DNA of 26,584 nt. Origin: CAZPMO01 sp964587515. GTDB taxonomy: Bacteria > Pseudomonadota > Alphaproteobacteria > MPNO01. The notes below the pieces were generated by a model. It did no database searches. It had not been told where the DNA came from and saw only the letters and a program-made list of their open reading frames with translations. Shown here in pieces: positions 17,808-25,549 of the stretch; positions within the stretch are counted from its first letter, which is position 1; every line of letters starts with the position of its first letter. Both the position numbers and the translations under genes were made by a program. The stretch spans positions 1-26,584 of the forward strand of contig CAZPMO010000052.1 of NCBI GenBank assembly GCA_964587515.1, given 5' to 3'.

Positions 17808-18650
17808 CTAGAAACGTCCCCGGCATGCGCTGAAAGCAAGGTGAATTTGGCGCGCGGTTCTATTTGTCCGAATTTCAGTGTCGAAGACATCATATCCATG
17901 CCTTTCCAGGCGACGCAGATAGCCATCGACCAGGGTCAGCGGTAGCGCGGCGGCGAGCGCGGACCGGGGTGAGCCGATGCCTCGCGCAAGATCCAAATGG
18001 GTGCGCGCGGCTTCCGCCATGCGTTTAGCGACAGCGGCCAACCCGGGATGGGGTCGCCGCGCGATCACATCGGCATCCGAAACGCCTTCCATGCGCAGCA
18101 TCTCGCGCGGCAGATAAGATCGCCCCCGGGCGGCGTGGAAGGAGACGGCGCGGAGCAACCCGGTCAAACCCCACGCCAGACCACCATGACGCGAAAGCCG
18201 GGCCGCCGCGTCATCGTTCGCGCCCAGCACCGCAAGCGCAAGCCGCATGACGGTCGACGACGTCGCTTCCACATAACTTTCCAACGCGGCGAGATCGTCG
18301 GGCGGCGCGTTCGAAAAATCCAGCTCACGTCCATCCATAAGCTCATCGAATATGGCGCGCGGCGGATGATGGCGCCGCACCGTCTCGGCGAGCGCGATCG
18401 ACACGGCGTTATCGCGGCGCTCGCCCTCATAAAGCGCGGCGATCGTCTCGCGCCACCATTGCAGCCGCATCTGACCCAGCATGGGCTCGGAAACGGTCTC
18501 GCGCAGCTTGGCGATCTCCAGATTGAAGGCGTAAACCGCGATCAGATCGGCGCGTCGGTCGGCCGGCGCGAACATCGACGCCAGATAGCGGTCGGTATCA
18601 TGGCGGCGCACCTCCCCGGCGCAGTAATTTTGAGAATCGGTTACGCTCAT
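17808..18650 (-). CDS. NDUFAF6-like squalene/phytoene-synthase-fold protein
   Basis: A 280-residue protein with the squalene/phytoene synthase fold. RADLIAVYAFNLEIAKLRET (about residues 33-52) sits where true synthases have the first Asp-rich motif. GLLRAVSFHAARGRSYLP (164-181) sits at the second, where synthases read like RDVGEDARRGRIYLP. All the catalytic Asp residues are gone at both sites. This pattern, with VSEPMLGQMRLQWWRETI, matches NDUFAF6, the mitochondrial complex I assembly factor, and its alphaproteobacterial relatives. I therefore favour an assembly or carrier role over prenyl transfer. It is divergent from the hpnC-like gene with about 30 bases between starts. Confidence 0.8.
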   Translation of the reverse strand: MSVTDSQNYCAGEVRRHDTDRYLASMFAPADRRADLIAVYAFNLEIAKLRETVSEPMLGQMRLQWWRETIAALYEGERRDNAVSIALAETVRRHHPPRAIFDELMDGRELDFSNAPPDDLAALESYVEATSSTVMRLALAVLGANDDAAARLSRHGGLAWGLTGLLRAVSFHAARGRSYLPREMLRMEGVSDADVIARRPHPGLAAVAKRMAEAARTHLDLARGIGSPRSALAAALPLTLVDGYLRRLERHGYDVFDTEIRTNRTARQIHLAFSACRGRF

Positions 18651-18680
18651 ATGGGGCCGAACCTGTCATATAGTACGCGC

Positions 18681-19406
18681 GTGAATCCTTGGACCATGCT
18701 CGAAAGCCGAAATATCGCCGAACCGAAGCGTCGGCGCCTCGCCGAGTTCGGGAACTTCGCCGCGCGCGCCCGCGCGGTCGCCGACGATTCCGGTCTCAAT
18801 GACGACCAGCGCCTCGCCAAACTGCACAGGCTCGAACAGGAGTGCCCGGTCGAAGGCGAACACGCAAGCCACCTTTTACAAGGCGTTCGCAAGGAAATCA
18901 CCACCCGCCGGTTTCGCAGCTGGAGCGAGCTGATTTCCTGGTGCGGCTTCGCGGCGGCCCCGATGGGACGATACGCGATTGACCTCCACGACGAACCCGA
19001 CAATGCCCGACCGCCCGTCGAGGCGCTGTTCAGCGCCCTGCGCCTTCTTCACTGCGTCGCCAACTGCAAGGCGGATTTCGTGGAACGGGACCGGGTTTAT
19101 ATCCCGGGCGACTGGTTGCGCCGGGCCGGCATGGATGTGATGGCGCTCGGAGAGGGATCGGCGCCGGCGCCGTTAAGGCCCGTGTTCGAACAGATGCTGG
19201 ATGGAACGGACCGGTTGTTGTCGGTGGCACGCACCGGCCCGGTCGCGATCGGCGATCGCGGGCTGCGCCGCGCCGTGGTCACCACGTCGATGGCGGCGGA
19301 ACGCTGGTCGAAGCGTTTGCGCCGCCACGATCCGCTGACCGGCCCCGTCACGCCGAGCCGGCTCGATTTGTGGCGCGCCCGTCTTCGGGGAAAATTCGCG
19401 CGATGA
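18681..19406 (+). CDS. HpnC-like squalene-synthase homologue with altered Asp motifs
   Basis: A 241-residue protein matching HpnC, the enzyme that in the HpnCDE route turns presqualene diphosphate into hydroxysqualene. WCGFAAAPMGRYAIDLH (87-103), the DRVYIPGDWLRRAGM segment and the C-terminal WSKRLRRHDPL are HpnC-like. At the first motif (usually FARAADDIADD) it reads FAARARAVADD (26-36). At the second (usually QDCADDY) it reads ANCKADF (127-133). The first Asp of each motif is therefore lost and the second kept. The N-terminus is shorter than usual. Start is GTG at 18681 or ATG at 18696; neither has a clear ribosome site. hpnE follows 27 bases later. It could be an atypical enzyme or a non-catalytic partner of HpnE. 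Confidence 0.75.
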   Translation: MNPWTMLESRNIAEPKRRRLAEFGNFAARARAVADDSGLNDDQRLAKLHRLEQECPVEGEHASHLLQGVRKEITTRRFRSWSELISWCGFAAAPMGRYAIDLHDEPDNARPPVEALFSALRLLHCVANCKADFVERDRVYIPGDWLRRAGMDVMALGEGSAPAPLRPVFEQMLDGTDRLLSVARTGPVAIGDRGLRRAVVTTSMAAERWSKRLRRHDPLTGPVTPSRLDLWRARLRGKFAR

Positions 19407-19433
19407 AGGGAGCCGCCCCAAGATGAAACCGAC

Positions 19434-20708
19434 ATGAGCACCATCCACGTCGTCGGCGCCGGCCTTTCCGGCCTTTCCTGCGCGGTGCGGGCCGCGATGG
19501 CGGGCCGTCACGTGGTGCTCTATGAAGCGGCCGGTCATGCCGGTGGGCGCTGCCGTTCCTTCGTCGACGAAAGCCTCGGCTGCCTGATCGACAACGGCAA
19601 CCATCTGTTGATGGGCGCCTGCGAATCGACACTTGCCTACATGGCCGACATCGACGCCCGTAACATGATCGCCGATGTATCGCCGGCCAGCTATCCCTTC
19701 ATCGATCTTTCCTCCGGCGAGCGCTGGCGCATACGCCCTTCATCCCGCTTTATTCCCACCTGGTTGTTCTCGGCCAATCGCCGGGTGCCGGGAACGCGCC
19801 CGTCGGATTATCTCGCCGCCCTTCGCCTGTCGCGCGCCCTGCCGGAGGATACGATCGCCGATTGCGTCGGGACCGATGGCGTATTGTACGAACGCCTGTG
19901 GCAGCCCTTGTCGCGGGCGGTATTGAATACCGACGCCGCCGAGGGATCCGCCCGGCTGCTGTGGCGCATCGTCCGAGAGACCTTCATGAAAGGCGAAGCC
20001 GCCAGCCGGCCGCTCTATTTTCACAAAGGCCTGTCGGGCGCCCTTATCGACCCGGCCGTCAAAACCCTTGGCGGGTTCGGCGCGGAAATCCGGATGAAAG
20101 CGCGGCTGCGTGGCGTCGGCTGGCATGAAAACAAGGCCAACCTGCTTTTGTTTCCGGAAGGACGCCTTCGGGTGGCGGCCGACGACGCGGTGGTTCTGGC
20201 GGTGCCCCCGGAGGCCTGCGCCGAGCTTTGGCCCGACGCCAGGACGCCCCGGGAATCGCGCGCCATCGTGAATGCGCATTTTCGCCTCGACGAGGCGATA
20301 GAACTGCCCTGGGGATCACCCTTCCTTGGCGTGATCGGCGCGGAGATGCAATGGCTGTTCGTGCGCGACAACGTGCTGTCCGTGACCATCAGCGCCGCCG
20401 ACCGGCTGGTGGAGCAACCGTCGTGGGAACTGGCCAACATGCTATGGGGTGAGATCGCCCGGACGTTGGGACGAAATTTGGGGCGCGTCCCGCCATGGCG
20501 GGTGATCAAGGAACGGCGCGCGACGTTTGCCCAAACCCCCGCCGAAGTGGCGCGACGAGCGTCCACGGCGACCGGTCTCGACAATTTGTTCCTGGCCGGG
20601 GACTGGACCGATACCGGCTTGCCGGCGACCATCGAAGGCAGCATCCGGTCCGGCTTTCAAGCCGCCCGGCTCGCGCTTCAGGCGACCGCGCCATCGCAGA
20701 CCGCTTGA
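19434..20708 (+). CDS. hpnE: Hydroxysqualene dehydroxylase HpnE
   Basis: A 424-residue FAD-dependent amine-oxidase-type flavoprotein matching HpnE, which reduces hydroxysqualene to squalene in the bacterial HpnCDE pathway feeding hopanoid synthesis. The dinucleotide-binding loop is VVGAGLSGLSCAVRAAMAG (residues 5-23), ending in YEA, followed by GHAGGRCRSF. NGNHLLMGA, the LPEDTIADC region, and the C-terminal FAD motif LDNLFLAGDWTDTGLPATIE plus GSIRSGF are family-typical. Length is normal. It lies directly after the hpnC-like gene in the same direction, supporting one transcript. No hpnD or squalene-hopene cyclase is in the window. Confidence 0.9.
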   Translation: MSTIHVVGAGLSGLSCAVRAAMAGRHVVLYEAAGHAGGRCRSFVDESLGCLIDNGNHLLMGACESTLAYMADIDARNMIADVSPASYPFIDLSSGERWRIRPSSRFIPTWLFSANRRVPGTRPSDYLAALRLSRALPEDTIADCVGTDGVLYERLWQPLSRAVLNTDAAEGSARLLWRIVRETFMKGEAASRPLYFHKGLSGALIDPAVKTLGGFGAEIRMKARLRGVGWHENKANLLLFPEGRLRVAADDAVVLAVPPEACAELWPDARTPRESRAIVNAHFRLDEAIELPWGSPFLGVIGAEMQWLFVRDNVLSVTISAADRLVEQPSWELANMLWGEIARTLGRNLGRVPPWRVIKERRATFAQTPAEVARRASTATGLDNLFLAGDWTDTGLPATIEGSIRSGFQAARLALQATAPSQTA

Positions 20709-20757
20709 CCACCGCCGGAGAGCCTCCTATCGTCGCATCGCTCGGGCCGTCGATGGC

Positions 20758-20786
20758 TTGACACGACTCAAGGGGGGCGACAGAAT
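20758..20786 (+). promoter_or_regulatory. Candidate sigma70-type promoter for the DUF989 gene
   Basis: A consensus -35 TTGACA (20758-20763) is followed after 17 bases by CAGAAT (20781-20786), four of six matches to a -10. Transcription would start near 20793. The leader then folds as ATTCGGT-(7)-ACCGAAT (20794-20814), a perfect 7-bp hairpin. Confidence 0.45.
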
Positions 20787-20868
20787 CCACAGCATTCGGT
20801 GCGTTCGACCGAATTCGGCACACAATATGGTCGCGGAATAATTCTTCGTTCAATGGGGGTCAATCGAA

Positions 20869-21471
20869 ATGGGTAAAATTCTCACCAACCTTAACAGCAC
20901 CGTCATCGCCGGTTTCGTGCTCGCGATCGTGCTGGCCATCATTATTGCCATATGGCATCAAGCGGGCGTCGATTTCGACCAGGCTTGGTGGTCATGGGCT
21001 TTCCGGTGGCTACATGTTCTCGGCGGCATCATGTGGATCGGCCTCCTGTACTATCTGAATTTCGTTCAGGTGCCGTCCATGCCGAAGATCGACGAGGACA
21101 AGCGCCCGGCGATCACCGGCGTGATCGCGCCCGCGGTCCTGTTCTGGTTCCGCTGGGGCGCCATGTGGACGATCGTCACCGGCCTGATCCTCGCCTGGCT
21201 CAACGGCTATCTCGGCGATGCGATCATCATCGGTCTCGCCGGCGGCGGTGCCAAGGCGTCCATGATCGGCATCGGCATGTGGCTCGGCACAATCATGTGG
21301 TTCAACGTCTGGTTCGTGATCTGGCCAAACCAGCAGATCGTGCTCGGCCTCAACGGCAAGGAAGGCGACAAGGCCAAGGCCGGCCGCACGGCCCTGCTGT
21401 TCTCGCGAACCAACACCATGTTGTCGGTTCCGATGCTGTGGTCGATGACATCGGCGCAGAACCTGTTCTAA
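20869..21471 (+). CDS. DUF989 / urate-hydroxylase N-domain-like membrane protein
   Basis: A 200-residue integral membrane protein with about four to five hydrophobic segments (near residues 10-30, 40-63, 88-110, 112-132 and 138-158). It matches the membrane domain of PuuD-type urate hydroxylases (DUF989): RWLHVLGGIMWIGLLYYLNF, the IAPAVLFWFRWGAMWTI region and MWFNVWFVIWPNQQ. PuuD has an extra C-terminal cytochrome c domain with CXXCH that is absent here. The His residue in LHVLGG could bind haem. Stand-alone copies are common in alphaproteobacteria and their function is not established. Its own candidate promoter and a strong terminator make it a single-gene unit. Confidence 0.85.
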   Translation: MGKILTNLNSTVIAGFVLAIVLAIIIAIWHQAGVDFDQAWWSWAFRWLHVLGGIMWIGLLYYLNFVQVPSMPKIDEDKRPAITGVIAPAVLFWFRWGAMWTIVTGLILAWLNGYLGDAIIIGLAGGGAKASMIGIGMWLGTIMWFNVWFVIWPNQQIVLGLNGKEGDKAKAGRTALLFSRTNTMLSVPMLWSMTSAQNLF

Positions 21472-21494
21472 GCCGGAACGCATCCGGTAACGAC

Positions 21495-21525
21495 AGAGGG
21501 GGCCTCCGGGCCCCCTCTTTTTTTT
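21495..21525 (+). terminator. Strong rho-independent terminator after the DUF989 gene
   Basis: AGAGGGGGCC (21495-21504) and GGCCCCCTCT (21509-21518) form a perfect 10-bp stem with loop TCCG, followed by an uninterrupted run of eight T (21518-21525). It is about 25 bases after the stop codon. It faces only the plus strand and would not end the secF transcript. Confidence 0.95.
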
Positions 21526-21544
21526 CGGGTTATGAGCTAAATAT

Positions 21545-22468
21545 TTAATCGTCGTCGGTATCGCCGACGATCAGGCCGCTGCGCTTGAGTTTCATGTAAA
21601 CCAGCAGCGGCACCGCGATCCAGATCGAGGAATAGGTGCCCACCAGCACGCCCCAGATCATGGCGAAACTGAACCCCTTGATGACCTGGCCGCCGAAGAA
21701 GAACAGAGCCAGCAGCGCCAGCAGCGTGGTCACGCTGGTCAGGATCGTCCGCGACAGCGTTTCGTTGATCGAGAGGTTCAGCAGATCGCCGAGGTTCATC
21801 GTCTTGAATTTGCGCAGATTTTCGCGCACGCGGTCATAGACGACCACCGTATCATTGATGGAATAGCCGGCAATGGTGAGAATCGCGGCAACCGTCGAAA
21901 GATTGAATTCCAGCCCCAAAATGGAAAAAATACCGATGGTCAGCAACACGTCATGGCCGAGCGCCGTCACCGCGCCGACCCCGAACTGCCATTCGAACCG
22001 GAACCAGATATAGATCAGCATGGCGCCCAGAGCGAAAAGCACGGCCATGATGCCCGCCTGAATCAACTCGGCCCCGACCTTGGGCCCGACGAATTCCACT
22101 CGGCGGTAATTGACCCCCGGACCCATCGCTTCCTTCACGGTCTCGACGGCCTTGAGTTGAGCCTTCTCATCGCCCTGCTGGCGTTCGACGCGGATCAGGA
22201 CATCGGTATCATTGCCGAATTCCTGAAGCTCGATCTCACCCAGCCCGAGCCCGGAAAGGCGGCTGCGCAATGCGCCGATATCGGCGGGTTCCGGCGTACG
22301 GACCTCGACCAGAATACCGCCCCGGAAATCGATGCCGTAGTTCAGCCCGTTGACCGCGAAAACCAATAACGACAGGACCGACAGCACCACCGAAAGGATC
22401 GCCGCGGTCTTGCGGAAACGAATGAAATCGATCTTCGTGCCGGTCGGGATCAGATTGACAAGACGCAT
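21545..22468 (-). CDS. secF: Protein translocase subunit SecF
   Basis: A 307-residue SecF, which with SecD uses the proton motive force to pull secreted proteins across the inner membrane. An N-terminal membrane segment (about 20-45) is followed by NYGIDFRGGILVEV and a periplasmic domain. Five further membrane segments begin near residue 130. DTVVVYDRVRENLRK holds the conserved charged loop, and SINETLSRTILTSVTTLLAL is a SecF hallmark. It is the last gene of yajC-secD-secF, with a 20-base gap from secD. Confidence 0.97.
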   Translation of the reverse strand: MRLVNLIPTGTKIDFIRFRKTAAILSVVLSVLSLLVFAVNGLNYGIDFRGGILVEVRTPEPADIGALRSRLSGLGLGEIELQEFGNDTDVLIRVERQQGDEKAQLKAVETVKEAMGPGVNYRRVEFVGPKVGAELIQAGIMAVLFALGAMLIYIWFRFEWQFGVGAVTALGHDVLLTIGIFSILGLEFNLSTVAAILTIAGYSINDTVVVYDRVRENLRKFKTMNLGDLLNLSINETLSRTILTSVTTLLALLALFFFGGQVIKGFSFAMIWGVLVGTYSSIWIAVPLLVYMKLKRSGLIVGDTDDD

Positions 22469-22487
22469 CGTTTTTTGTCCCCGGTCC

Positions 22488-24062
22488 CTATATCGGCAAG
22501 CGCTGCGGGCGCCGGCGAACCAGCCACGTCACCACCATCAGCCGCGTGACCATGATCGCTGTGAACATCGACGTCGCGAGGCCGATCGCGAGCGTGACCG
22601 CGAAACCCTTGATGGGTCCCGAGCCGAACTGGAACAACAGGATGGCGGCGATAAACGTCGTCAGATTGGCGTCGATGATGGTCGTGAGCGCGCGCTGATA
22701 CCCCGCATCCACCGCCGACATGGGCGTGCGACCATTGCGCTGTTCCTCGCGGATGCGCTCGAATATCAGCACGTTCGCATCGACCGCCATACCGATGGTG
22801 AGCACGATGCCGGCGATTCCCGGCAGCGTGAGAGTCGCCTGCAAAACAGACAGCGCACCGGTGATCAGAAGCATATTGATAATCAGCGCGGTGTCGGCCA
22901 TCAGCCCGAACGTGCCATAGGCCGCGCCCATGAAGACGATCACCAGAATCACGGCGAGCATGCTGGCGATCTTGCCGGCGCGGATGGAGTCCGCGCCCAT
23001 ACCGGGACCGACGGTGCGTTCCTCCAGCACCGTCAGCGGCGCGGGCAATGCGCCGGCGCGCAGCAGAAGCGCCAGATCCTTGGCGGACTGCACGGTGAAG
23101 TTACCGGAGATGATGCCGCTGCCGCCCAGGATGGGCTCTCGGATCACCGGCGCGCTGATCACCTTGCCGTCGAGCACGATCGCGAATGGCCGGTCCACAT
23201 TGCGCCGGGTCACATTGCCGAAACGGCGCCCGCCGACCGCGTCGAAGCGGAAATTCACCACCGGCTGGTTGTCCTGAAAGGTCGGCTGGGAATCGACCAG
23301 CATTTCGCCGGAAACCATCACCCTTTTACGCACCAGGTAGAGGACGGGCTTGTCCTCGGCGTCGACCTCGCTGTCGGCCGGCAACACCACGGAACCGGCC
23401 GGCGGGCGGCCGAGCTTCGCCTGCACCGCGGACATCGAGGTATCGACGAGCTGGAAAGTCATTTTCGCGGTCTTGCCGAGAAGCCGCTTGATGCGTTCGG
23501 GATCCTTCACGCCGGGGAGTTGGACCAGAATCCGGTCCTCGCCCTGGCGTTGGATGGTCGGCTCGCGCACGCCGGTTTCGTCGATGCGCCGGCGCACGAT
23601 CTCGATCGATTGCTGGACCGCCGCCGATTTCCGCTCACGCAGCGCCCTCTCCGTAAGCTGGACGATGACGCGATTGCCATCGCTTGTCACCTCGACATCG
23701 GCCTCGCCCCGCCGCATGAGCTGGCGCGCCGCGGAAAGCTTTTCCGGATCGCGTACGGTAAAGGCGACGCCGCGCCCCTGCACGCCAAGCCCGCGATAGC
23801 CGATCCGCGCCCTGCGCAGTTGCGACCGAGTGCCATCGACCATCGCGATCAAGCGCTCGCGAATGACCGCCTCGACCTCGACTTCAAGAAGGATGTGCGA
23901 ACCGCCCTGGAGATCCAGTCCAAGGCTGATCTGCTTGTGGGGAATAATGCCCGGCAGACCCTCGGTTACCGAACGCGCCAGGAAGTTGGGCGTCGCATAG
24001 GCAAATCCCGCGAGACACACCACCGCGATGAGGATGATCTTCCATTTTGCGAAATAGATCAT
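22488..24062 (-). CDS. secD: Protein translocase subunit SecD
   Basis: A 524-residue SecD. It has an N-terminal membrane segment (about 7-24), LGLDLQGGSHILLEV at the start of the large periplasmic P1 region, then a C-terminal block of five membrane helices from about residue 355. GMAVDANVLIFERIREE is the family motif with the Asp implicated in proton-driven export. DANLTTFIAAILLFQFGSGP also matches. Length is in the short bacterial range, lacking the longer P1 insert of some species. It lies 54 bases after yajC in the same direction, so one transcript is likely. Confidence 0.97.
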   Translation of the reverse strand: MIYFAKWKIILIAVVCLAGFAYATPNFLARSVTEGLPGIIPHKQISLGLDLQGGSHILLEVEVEAVIRERLIAMVDGTRSQLRRARIGYRGLGVQGRGVAFTVRDPEKLSAARQLMRRGEADVEVTSDGNRVIVQLTERALRERKSAAVQQSIEIVRRRIDETGVREPTIQRQGEDRILVQLPGVKDPERIKRLLGKTAKMTFQLVDTSMSAVQAKLGRPPAGSVVLPADSEVDAEDKPVLYLVRKRVMVSGEMLVDSQPTFQDNQPVVNFRFDAVGGRRFGNVTRRNVDRPFAIVLDGKVISAPVIREPILGGSGIISGNFTVQSAKDLALLLRAGALPAPLTVLEERTVGPGMGADSIRAGKIASMLAVILVIVFMGAAYGTFGLMADTALIINMLLITGALSVLQATLTLPGIAGIVLTIGMAVDANVLIFERIREEQRNGRTPMSAVDAGYQRALTTIIDANLTTFIAAILLFQFGSGPIKGFAVTLAIGLATSMFTAIMVTRLMVVTWLVRRRPQRLPI

Positions 24063-24116
24063 GGGGCGAAATAAACCTTGGCTCGGAGGGGAAGAGAAAC
24101 GGTCCTGAAACGGGAA

Positions 24117-24545
24117 CTAGGCCCCCTTCTCGCTTTCCGTCTCCTCCGAATCGGAATCGTCCTCGTCGTCGTCATATTCGTCTTCGTCGTCCTGATCGTC
24201 CCGATCGTCCCGATCATCTTTGCGCGCCCGCGCCGGCTGGGACTTGGATGTCGCCTCCGCGATCATGTTCCGCATCACTCGAACCTTTACGCCGTCCGCG
24301 ACCTCGACCATCAATTCGGCGTCGTTGGGCACCCGGGTAATTGTCCCGACCAGCCCGCCATTGGTGACCACCCGGTCGCCGCGACGCAAATTTCCCAGCA
24401 TTTCACGGTGAGCTTTCTGCTTTTTCTGTTGTGGCCGGATGAGCAGAAAATAGAAAACCACGAAGATCAGAATCAGGGGAAGCAGTGGCTCCAGGCCACC
24501 CATGCCGCCACCCGCGGCTTGCGCATAGGCTGGGGAAATCAGCAT
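24117..24545 (-). CDS. yajC: Preprotein translocase subunit YajC with long acidic tail
   Basis: A 142-residue YajC. A single membrane helix LPLILIFVVFYFLLIRPQQK (about residues 21-40) is followed by the usual cytosolic domain with GDRVVTNGGLVGTI and VRVMRNMI. After residue ~100 the protein runs into a tail made largely of Asp, Glu, Arg and Ser, encoded by GAC/GAT-rich simple sequence (about 24120-24225). Most YajC proteins end before such a tail. GGAGATAAG precedes the ATG at 24545. It heads the yajC-secD-secF operon and is divergent from the DUF815 gene. Confidence 0.95.
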   Translation of the reverse strand: MLISPAYAQAAGGGMGGLEPLLPLILIFVVFYFLLIRPQQKKQKAHREMLGNLRRGDRVVTNGGLVGTITRVPNDAELMVEVADGVKVRVMRNMIAEATSKSQPARARKDDRDDRDDQDDEDEYDDDEDDSDSEETESEKGA

Positions 24546-24691
24546 CTTATCTCCTGTTCCGATTTTCCATTATTCGCGGTCGGGCGGACTATACCGTCCC
24601 ATCCGCCAGTTGCAACCGAATTGGAAAGCGGGATGGACCGCGCGGAGCGGTGTGTTAGGTTCTGCCCGCCCTAGGAAATCGCGCGGAAAAA

Positions 24692-25549
24692 ATGACCGAA
24701 AAGGATCTTCAACCTCTCCTCACGCGCATCGCCGACGCCCTCGAACGATTGGTGCCCGATGTCCGTCCGAACACCGATCTGTCGGCGGCGGATGCCTTCG
24801 TCTGGCACGCCGACGGCGAGTGGCTGGAGCCGGTGCCTAAGGTCAACCGGCTCGATCTCGACGCGCTGATCGGCATCGAGCGCTCGCGCGATACGCTGCT
24901 CGCCAATACGAGACGGTTCGCGGCGGGGCTGCCCGCGAACAACGCGCTGCTATGGGGCGCCCGCGGCATGGGCAAAAGCTCGCTGGTGAAGGCCGTGCAC
25001 GGCGCGGTCAACGCCGAGAATGGCGAGAACCTGGTGCTGGTCGAGATTCACCGCGAGGATATCTCGTCCCTGCCGCGGCTGTTGCCGGTCCTGCGCGATT
25101 CGGCCCGGCGCTTTCTTCTGTTCTGCGACGATCTGTCGTTCGACGCCGAGGACACCACCTACAAGTCGCTCAAGGCGCTGCTCGAAGGCGGGATCGAGGG
25201 ACGGCCCGAGAACCTGATTTTCTACGCCACCTCGAACCGGCGTCACCTGATGTCGCGCGACATGATCGAGAATGAGCGTTCGACCGCCATCAACCCGGCC
25301 GAAGTGGTCGATGAGAAAGTATCGCTGTCCGATCGATTCGGACTGTGGCTGGGATTCCACAATTGCGATCAGGATACTTATTTCGAGATCGTCGAGCGCT
25401 ACGCCGCGCGTTATGGCCTCGACGTCGCGCGCGCCGAATTACGGGCCGACGCCAACGAATGGTCGGTCACGCGCGGCGCGCGCTCGGGCCGCGTCGCCTG
25501 GCAGTTTATCCAGGACCTGGCCGGGCGGCTGGGAAAACGGCTGGACTGA
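24692..25549 (+). CDS. DUF815 family AAA-type ATPase
   Basis: A 285-residue DUF815 P-loop ATPase. Walker A is GARGMGKSS (residues 89-97), Walker B FLLFCDDLSF (141-150). IFYATSNRRHLMSRDMIEN with the sensor-type Asn follows, and SLSDRFGLWLGFHNCDQDTY is a DUF815 signature. A helical N-terminal part precedes the ATPase core. The cellular role is not established. Its place beside yajC-secDF is, from memory, typical of alphaproteobacteria. Its last 44 bases overlap the end of the convergent LytM gene. Confidence 0.92.
   Translation: MTEKDLQPLLTRIADALERLVPDVRPNTDLSAADAFVWHADGEWLEPVPKVNRLDLDALIGIERSRDTLLANTRRFAAGLPANNALLWGARGMGKSSLVKAVHGAVNAENGENLVLVEIHREDISSLPRLLPVLRDSARRFLLFCDDLSFDAEDTTYKSLKALLEGGIEGRPENLIFYATSNRRHLMSRDMIENERSTAINPAEVVDEKVSLSDRFGLWLGFHNCDQDTYFEIVERYAARYGLDVARAELRADANEWSVTRGARSGRVAWQFIQDLAGRLGKRLD

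Noticed and set aside
17808..18650. Annotation of the minus-strand fold protein as HpnD
   Set aside because: Both Asp-rich catalytic motifs are completely replaced, in the manner of NDUFAF6, so a presqualene diphosphate synthase call is not supported.
17997..18680. N-terminal extension of the hpnC-like frame back to 17997
   Set aside because: It runs antisense through the NDUFAF6-like gene; HpnC similarity begins only after the start at 18681 or 18696.
22350..24074. 574-codon plus-strand frame opposite secD
   Set aside because: SecD on the minus strand is unambiguous; the opposite frame is a His/Arg/Asp-rich shadow typical of GC-rich DNA.
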